18,542 nucleotides of DNA from UBA1794 sp964439955. GTDB lineage: Bacteria > Bacteroidota > Bacteroidia > Bacteroidales > Bacteroidaceae. Shown piece by piece: positions 14,004 through 18,542 of the stretch. The stretch spans positions 1-18,542 of the forward strand of contig CAYTPX010000035.1 in the NCBI GenBank assembly GCA_964439955.1, in the 5' to 3' direction. The translations under genes and the position numbers were made by a program. The notes below the pieces were generated by a model. It saw nothing but the letters and a program-made list of their open reading frames with translations. It was not told where the DNA came from and did no database searches. The first letter of the stretch is position 1; each line of letters opens with the position of its first letter.

Positions 14004-15065
14004 TTATTCGCAAGTTTCGCGGTAGAAGTCGAGTGCTTCGAAAATCTGTTCCTTGCCAGCCGTTTGGTTGAGGGCTATGTCGCCTATGTCGCGAAGGAGG
14101 GTGAAGTTGATGGTGCCCGCGGTGTTCTTCTTGTCGTGGAGCATGAGCTCGTAGAGCGTGTCGTAGTCGTTGCAGGTAATGGTGCAGTGTCCCCAGTGTT
14201 CGCGTATGAAGCGTGTGGTTTGGTGCAAGGCCTCGTGGGGGAAGCCGGTGAGTTTGGCCGACAGGTAAAGCTCGCATACGATGCCCCATGCGACGGCGTA
14301 CCCGTGGAGGGCGGGCCGGCCGGTCTGGAAGGAGAAGCTCTCGAAGGCGTGGCCTACGGTGTGCCCCAGGTTGAGTGCCTTGCGCAGCCCTTGCTCGCAG
14401 GGGTCTTGGGCCACGATACCTTCCTTGATGCGGACGGATTCGCCGATGAGCCGGGCCAGCTGCCGGGTGTCGCCGGTCTCCCCGGGCTGCCGCTTGAGGA
14501 GTTCGGCCCAATGGGCGCGGGTGCTGATGAGCCCGTGCTTGAGCATTTCGGCGTAGCCGGAGGCGAGGTTCTGGCGGTCGAGGGTGTGGAGGAACTGGGT
14601 ACAGATGAGTACGGCGTCGGCGGGCCTGAAGGCTCCCACTTCGTTTTTCAGCCCGTTGAAGTTGATGCCCGTCTTCCCCCCCACGGCGGCATCGACCATG
14701 GCGAGCAGCGTGGTGGGCAGGTTTACGTAGCGGATTCCGCGCTTGAAGGTGGCCGCGGCGAAGCCCCCGAGGTCGGTTACCATCCCGCCCCCCACGTTGA
14801 GCAGGAGCGACTTGCGCGTGGCGCCCTGCGTGCTTAGGGCGGTCCAGACGTGGCAGAGCGAGTCGATATCCTTGTGGATGTCGCCCTGCGGGATGGAAAT
14901 GTGGGTGAAGGCCGTGCCTTCCAGCGTGTCCTTGAGGAGGGGGAGGCTGTGCCGTCCGGTGTTTTCGTCGGTGAGCACGAACAGGCGGTCGTAGTCTTTC
15001 CCCCGGAGTATGCCGGTGAGTTCGCTGCCCAAGTCGCAGCAAAGTTTGATTTCTTGCTTTTCCAT
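14004..15065 (-). CDS. aroB: 3-dehydroquinate synthase
   Basis: This 353-residue cytosolic enzyme performs the second step of the shikimate pathway, converting DAHP to 3-dehydroquinate with NAD and a divalent metal. The NAD-binding region has LLLNVGGGMVTDLGGFAAAT (87-106). The PTTLLAMVDAAVGGKTGIN stretch (117-135) is the family signature. Metal ligands by family pattern are E173 (SGYAEMLKHG), H235 (LNLGHTVGHAFE) and H254 (LHGYAVAWG). KNTAGTINF near the end is also conserved. The first ATG of the open frame (15107) lies inside the promoter -7 box, so the start must be the next ATG, at 15065, which gives a normal N-terminus. It is first in an operon with the B3/4 protein and divergent from the outer-membrane protein gene. 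Confidence 0.97.
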   Translation of the reverse strand: MEKQEIKLCCDLGSELTGILRGKDYDRLFVLTDENTGRHSLPLLKDTLEGTAFTHISIPQGDIHKDIDSLCHVWTALSTQGATRKSLLLNVGGGMVTDLGGFAAATFKRGIRYVNLPTTLLAMVDAAVGGKTGINFNGLKNEVGAFRPADAVLICTQFLHTLDRQNLASGYAEMLKHGLISTRAHWAELLKRQPGETGDTRQLARLIGESVRIKEGIVAQDPCEQGLRKALNLGHTVGHAFESFSFQTGRPALHGYAVAWGIVCELYLSAKLTGFPHEALHQTTRFIREHWGHCTITCNDYDTLYELMLHDKKNTAGTINFTLLRDIGDIALNQTAGKEQIFEALDFYRETCE

Positions 15066-15100
15066 GGGTTGGAGGGAGTTTGGATTGTGTTTTCGGAAGG

Positions 15101-15131
15101 CAAACATACCCCAAATTCTTTAAAATGACAA
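15101..15131 (-). promoter_or_regulatory. aroB promoter, -33 and -7 boxes
   Basis: On the minus strand TTG (15129-15131), a 20-base spacer and TATGTTTG (15101-15108) match the Bacteroidetes consensus. The leader to the ATG at 15065 would be about 30 bases. The box includes the upstream in-frame ATG, ruling that out as start. Confidence 0.8.
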
Positions 15132-15201
15132 TTTTTCCCGACGATTATGCAATTTTCCTCGACTGGGAGGCTTAAACCAAACGGGTTTTCGGGTGTCTTA
15201 A

Positions 15202-15219
15202 AATTAGGTCAAACTAATT
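15202..15219. promoter_or_regulatory. Inverted repeat upstream of the outer-membrane protein gene
   Basis: AATTAG (15202-15207), six bases, then CTAATT (15214-15219) form a perfect dyad ending nine bases before the ATG at 15228. It could be an operator or leader hairpin. No TAnnTTTG box is visible upstream of this gene, so a different sigma factor or regulator may control it. Confidence 0.4.
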
Positions 15220-15227
15220 GAAATAGA

Positions 15228-18200
15228 ATGAAGCAGAGAGTGAGAACCCTGTTATGCCTCGTGGCCTTGGCAGGCTGTGGGTTGGCCTGTGGTCCGCAGG
15301 CATTGGGACAGACACAGAAGGACGGTTCGGTTGAGGGACGCGTGTTGGAGAATATACACGAAGGAGGGACGCCTGTGGAAGCAGCCTCGGTGCGGGTACT
15401 TTCCCTCCCGGACAGTGCCTACGTGGACGGGGCGGCGACAGACTCGGCAGGCTACTTCCTCGTCAAGGGCTTGGCATTGGGCAACTATGCGGTGGAGGTC
15501 AGCATGACCGGCTACGAGACGGAGTACCTGGACGTGCAGCTGGTTGCCGGGAAAAGTGCCGCCGATTTGGGCGAAATCATGCTGGGCAGTTCCGACATTC
15601 TGCTTGATGGATTAAGGGTAACGGCCAATGCCATACAGGTTACCGTCGTGGAAGACACGATAGTCTACAACGCAAATGCGTTCCGCGTGCCCGAAGGCTC
15701 GATGCTGGAAGACTTGATCAAGAAACTCCCCGGCGCGGAAGTCAGCGACGACGGGACGATTACGATAAACGGCAAGGAAGTGAAGAAAATCCTGGTAGAC
15801 GGGAAGGAATTCTTCAGCGACGACCCGAATGTCGCCTCCAAGAATTTGCCGGCCAACATGGTGGATAAGCTGAAGTTCTACGAACGGCAGTCCGATTTCG
15901 CCCGGGCCACGGGAATTGACGACGGGGAAGAAGAAGTCGTGATAGACCTTTCGGTGAAGAAAGGCATGAAGGACGGTTGGGTCGGCAATATCTTTGGCGG
16001 GTTGGGCAGCGAAGACCGCTACGAGGCCGCCTTGAGCGCGAACCGTTTCCTTGATGATTCTTACCTGTCGATAGTGGCCAACCTGAACAATACGAACAAT
16101 CAGGGCTACCGCGAGATGGGCGACAGCGGCCGGGGGCGCGATGACAACAACGGCGGCGTTACCGCCTCGAAACACGCCCAGGTTGGGTTTGCCAAGGATT
16201 GGGGCGAAGTGTTCAAGATACAGGGCGACTTCGGCTATCGCCACTCGGACACGGACACGCGGACGGTGCGGCATTCTGAAACCCAGTTCAATGATTCCAC
16301 CGGGGAATCGTCCGATTCGTGGAATGCGTCGTCGCGGAGGCGTGACGAGTTTAACGTCAATTTCCGGTTGGAATGGAAGCCGGACTCGATGACGACCATC
16401 ATTTTCCGTCCTACCCTTTCCGTTTCCAAGACGGACGCTTACAGCGAAAGCACTTCAAGTACGGACAGTTGGGAACGGCGCTTCGACTATTCCCAGATGA
16501 TGGATACGCTGAACAACTCATACGTCAACAGCAACGAGTCAAGTTCCGAAGACAATTATTCAAACTTCCAAGCCGGCGGGCGCTTCAACTACATACGCCG
16601 TCTGAACAGCCGCGGGCGTAACTTTTCGATCAACTTGAACTATACCTACCAACGCAGCACTTCCGACAATTACAGCTACTCCAATTTGCAATATTTCCAA
16701 CTTGACAGTATCAACAGGTACAATCGCTTTGACGACGGGGAAAGCCGCAACCACAACTTTAGCGTCGGTGTTTCCTACTCCGAGCCGGTCTTCAACCGCA
16801 GTTTCCTGCAATTTACCTATACGTTCAGCTACCGTAAGGCCACGTCTGACCGCTACGGTTACGAATACAACTACGCTGGCGACGAAACCGACCCGGCGAG
16901 CTGGTATGACGTCGATTGGTCTTCCCTCTCGCCGGATACCACCTTGAGCAGCTGTTATGAGAATATCTACATGACGCACAACATCGGTGTGAACATGCGT
17001 CACATAGGCGAGAAGTACAACCTCTCCTACGGTATCACCGTCATACCCCAGCATTCGGAGACGAACAACCTGTTCGGCCCCAATATGGACCGGGGTAAAA
17101 TGACGCAAGACGTGGTCAATTGGTCGCCGAACCTGCGCTTCCGCTACCGCTTCAACAAGCAGGAAAGCCTGCGTGTCAACTACCGCGGGCGCAGCAGCGC
17201 GCCGAGCATCGAGAACTTGCAGGACGTGATCAGCATGACCGACCCGCAGAACCTGCGCTACGGTAACCCCACGCTGAAGCCTTCTTTCTCGCACGACGTG
17301 AACATCGACTACAACAAGTACGACACCGAGACGCGCCGCAGCTTCATTTCGTTTGTCAATTTCGGCCTCACGCAGAACAACACGGCGAACATGACGCTTT
17401 ATGACCGCACGACCGGTGCGCGCGTGACAAAGATAATGAACGTGAACGGAAACTGGAACGTCGGGGCGAACTTCGGCTTCAACTCCCCGCTCGACCGGAA
17501 GAACCGCTTCAACATCAACACTTTTACCCGCGGAAATTACAGCGAGAGCGTGAGCCTTGACAATGCCACCCTGGAACTTGAGGACATCCAGCAGATACTG
17601 GCCAACCACGGGGCAAGCACTGAGAACGTGACCAGCGTGACCGACCTTACGAGCGACCAAATCAACTGGTTCTCCGCCCCCGAGAGCAAGACGCGGAGCC
17701 TCACGCTGAGCCAGAACCTGACGGGCAGCTACCAGAACGAATGGTTTGAGTTCCGTGTGAACGGGAGCATAAGCTACAACAAGGTCACCAACAGCACACA
17801 GACGACCAACAACCGCGAAACCTTTGACTACCGTGCCGGGGCGAGCACGAACATTACCCTCCCGTGGGAAATTTACGTCTCCACCGACTGCAACTACACG
17901 CACCGGCAGGGTTACAGCTCCGGCCTCCAGAACAACATGGTCATGTGGAACGCGCAAATCTCCAAGAGTTTCCTGCGGAACAATGCGGCCACCATACGGT
18001 TCAAGATATACGACATCCTGCGCGAGCAGAGCAACGTGAGCCGCAACATCAGCTCCATCACGATTACCGATACGGAGTACAACACGTTGGGCAGCTACTT
18101 CATGGTGAACTTCGTCTATAAGTTCAACACCCTTGGTAACCGGTCGGCTCGCCGGGGCAACAACCGCGGCCCGGATGGCGGTAGTGTCCCCATGGGGCCT

Positions 18201-18263
18201 CCTCCCGGTGGTGGAGGTGGCGGAGGCGGTTTCGGTGGTGGAGGTGGCGGAGGCCCCTTCTGA
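15228..18263 (+). CDS. TonB-receptor-like outer-membrane beta-barrel protein
   Basis: This 1011-residue outer-membrane protein has an N-terminal signal peptide with likely cleavage after ALG near residue 27; an LAGC at 14-17 also resembles a lipobox. A carboxypeptidase-regulatory-like beta-sandwich follows (about 35-118, VEGRVLENIHEGGTPVEAAS to DLGEIML). Then comes a TonB-plug-like domain (about 125-215, EGSMLEDLIKKLPGAEV, GKEVKKILVDGKEFF) and a long barrel (about 220-960) of aromatic-alternating strands resembling the PF14905 family. The final strand MVNFVYKFNTL is followed by a Gly/Pro tail ending in two nine-residue units (994-1011). No SusD partner lies in the window, so the substrate is unknown; transport or envelope assembly are both possible. 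It is transcribed alone, divergent from aroB. Confidence 0.92.
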   Translation: MKQRVRTLLCLVALAGCGLACGPQALGQTQKDGSVEGRVLENIHEGGTPVEAASVRVLSLPDSAYVDGAATDSAGYFLVKGLALGNYAVEVSMTGYETEYLDVQLVAGKSAADLGEIMLGSSDILLDGLRVTANAIQVTVVEDTIVYNANAFRVPEGSMLEDLIKKLPGAEVSDDGTITINGKEVKKILVDGKEFFSDDPNVASKNLPANMVDKLKFYERQSDFARATGIDDGEEEVVIDLSVKKGMKDGWVGNIFGGLGSEDRYEAALSANRFLDDSYLSIVANLNNTNNQGYREMGDSGRGRDDNNGGVTASKHAQVGFAKDWGEVFKIQGDFGYRHSDTDTRTVRHSETQFNDSTGESSDSWNASSRRRDEFNVNFRLEWKPDSMTTIIFRPTLSVSKTDAYSESTSSTDSWERRFDYSQMMDTLNNSYVNSNESSSEDNYSNFQAGGRFNYIRRLNSRGRNFSINLNYTYQRSTSDNYSYSNLQYFQLDSINRYNRFDDGESRNHNFSVGVSYSEPVFNRSFLQFTYTFSYRKATSDRYGYEYNYAGDETDPASWYDVDWSSLSPDTTLSSCYENIYMTHNIGVNMRHIGEKYNLSYGITVIPQHSETNNLFGPNMDRGKMTQDVVNWSPNLRFRYRFNKQESLRVNYRGRSSAPSIENLQDVISMTDPQNLRYGNPTLKPSFSHDVNIDYNKYDTETRRSFISFVNFGLTQNNTANMTLYDRTTGARVTKIMNVNGNWNVGANFGFNSPLDRKNRFNINTFTRGNYSESVSLDNATLELEDIQQILANHGASTENVTSVTDLTSDQINWFSAPESKTRSLTLSQNLTGSYQNEWFEFRVNGSISYNKVTNSTQTTNNRETFDYRAGASTNITLPWEIYVSTDCNYTHRQGYSSGLQNNMVMWNAQISKSFLRNNAATIRFKIYDILREQSNVSRNISSITITDTEYNTLGSYFMVNFVYKFNTLGNRSARRGNNRGPDGGSVPMGPPPGGGGGGGGFGGGGGGGPF
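18207..18260 (+). repeat. Two 27-base in-frame tandem repeats in the barrel gene
   Basis: Units 18207-18233 and 18234-18260 are identical at 24 of 27 bases and encode eight Gly plus Phe, then seven Gly plus Pro-Phe. They form the last 18 codons before TGA. Confidence 0.9.
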
Positions 18264-18304
18264 AAGCCGCTTCCCTTGTCCCGGTCCATTATCCTTTACC
18301 GGTC

Positions 18305-18352
18305 GCCGGCAGCCCGCTTCGCCCCACCCCCATTGGCGAAGCCGCTGCCGGC
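18305..18352 (+). terminator. GC-rich hairpin after the barrel gene, likely terminator
   Basis: GCCGGCAGC and CTTCGCC on the left pair with GGCGAAG and GCTGCCGGC on the right, giving 16 bp with a small internal loop and an 11-base apical loop. It starts 41 bases after the stop. Only a short T-rich stretch (CTTTCTTTG) follows, so strength is uncertain. Confidence 0.6.
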
Positions 18353-18542
18353 GGCCGCTTTCTTTGTGCCCGGCCGTTGCGTCCGGAGCCGATTTCGTCG
18401 CGCCTTTCCCCACACAGTGCCGCATTTTTTGCCCGGAAGCCCTTGCGGTTCCAGGTGGAAGTCCCGCCGCTTCTGAGAAAATTTCCGTCCTTTCGTAAAG
18501 GACAGGCGTAATAAGAAGGGATAACCATCTTTTGTCCTTTTG
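18353..18542. other. Non-coding end of the window
   Basis: No gene is supported here. It contains AGTGCCGCATTTTTTGCCC (from 18416), which resembles part of the intergenic repeats, and a small perfect hairpin GTCCTTT-CGT-AAAGGAC (18487-18503). The next gene lies beyond the window. Confidence 0.45.

Noticed and set aside
13330..15114. A single 594-codon open frame covering the aroB region and the B3/4 gene on the minus strand
   Set aside because: Its first two thirds is a His/Arg/Pro-rich reading of aroB DNA in another frame. Only the last 220 codons (from 13992) show a real protein family.
16560..18425. 621-codon open frame antisense to the barrel gene
   Set aside because: Low-complexity Val/Arg/Ala-rich composition with no motif; it mirrors the codon use of the real gene on the other strand.
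1..18542. CRISPR array, transposon, prophage, toxin-antitoxin or biosynthetic cluster
   Set aside because: I found no regularly spaced repeats, transposase or integrase motifs, phage genes or matching gene pairs in any frame.

Overview
The window reads as a chromosomal segment from a member of the Bacteroidetes, probably order Bacteroidales. The reasons are: a single-chain SecDF fusion of about 1000 residues; DUF4294 and PF14905-type outer-membrane barrel families; a lipoprotein with the repeated 'VDLGLSVRWAS...YGWAD' pattern common in gut Bacteroidales; a tRNA gene without encoded CCA; few Shine-Dalgarno sequences; and repeated Bacteroidetes sigma-ABfr promoters (TTTG, 19-20 bases, TAnnTTTG). 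The DNA is GC-rich in genes and AT-rich between them. Genus cannot be fixed from this sequence alone.

Layout. 182-1387: a SpoU/TrmH RNA methyltransferase gene (+) converges on a secreted DUF4294 gene (-). 1707-4110: argS and an HU-type DNA-binding protein gene, both (-), each with its own promoter and terminator. 4324-7002: a tight (+) operon of two rhomboid proteases and a membrane-anchored endonuclease/exonuclease/phosphatase protein, joined by a 26-base and a 4-base overlap. 7132-10137: secDF (+) with its own promoter and a strong terminator. 10388-11402: a HAD hydrolase gene and tRNA-Pro(GGG), both (-). 11757-13109: a lipoprotein of two FISUMP/DUF1566-like units (-), bracketed by two direct copies of a 37-base intergenic repeat. 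13330-15065: aroB followed by a B3/4-domain protein (-). 15228-18263: a large TonB-receptor-like outer-membrane barrel protein (+) with a glycine-rich tail.

How it works together. Most genes are housekeeping: tRNA charging and supply (argS, tRNA-Pro, perhaps the B3/4 protein), RNA methylation, nucleoid structure (HU), aromatic amino-acid synthesis (aroB), and envelope biogenesis or proteolysis (secDF, rhomboids, EEP protein, lipoprotein, barrel protein). I see no transposase, integrase, phage, CRISPR, toxin-antitoxin or classical defence genes, and no clear undescribed multigene system.

The most unusual material is non-coding or low-complexity: the family of short intergenic palindromes and repeats, the repeat pair around the lipoprotein gene, a promoter that predicts a leaderless mRNA for the DUF4294 gene, and a 27-base tandem duplication at the 3' end of the barrel gene. 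Several starts are placed downstream of the longest possible frame because the promoter lies inside the extended frame (HU, aroB, lipoprotein).
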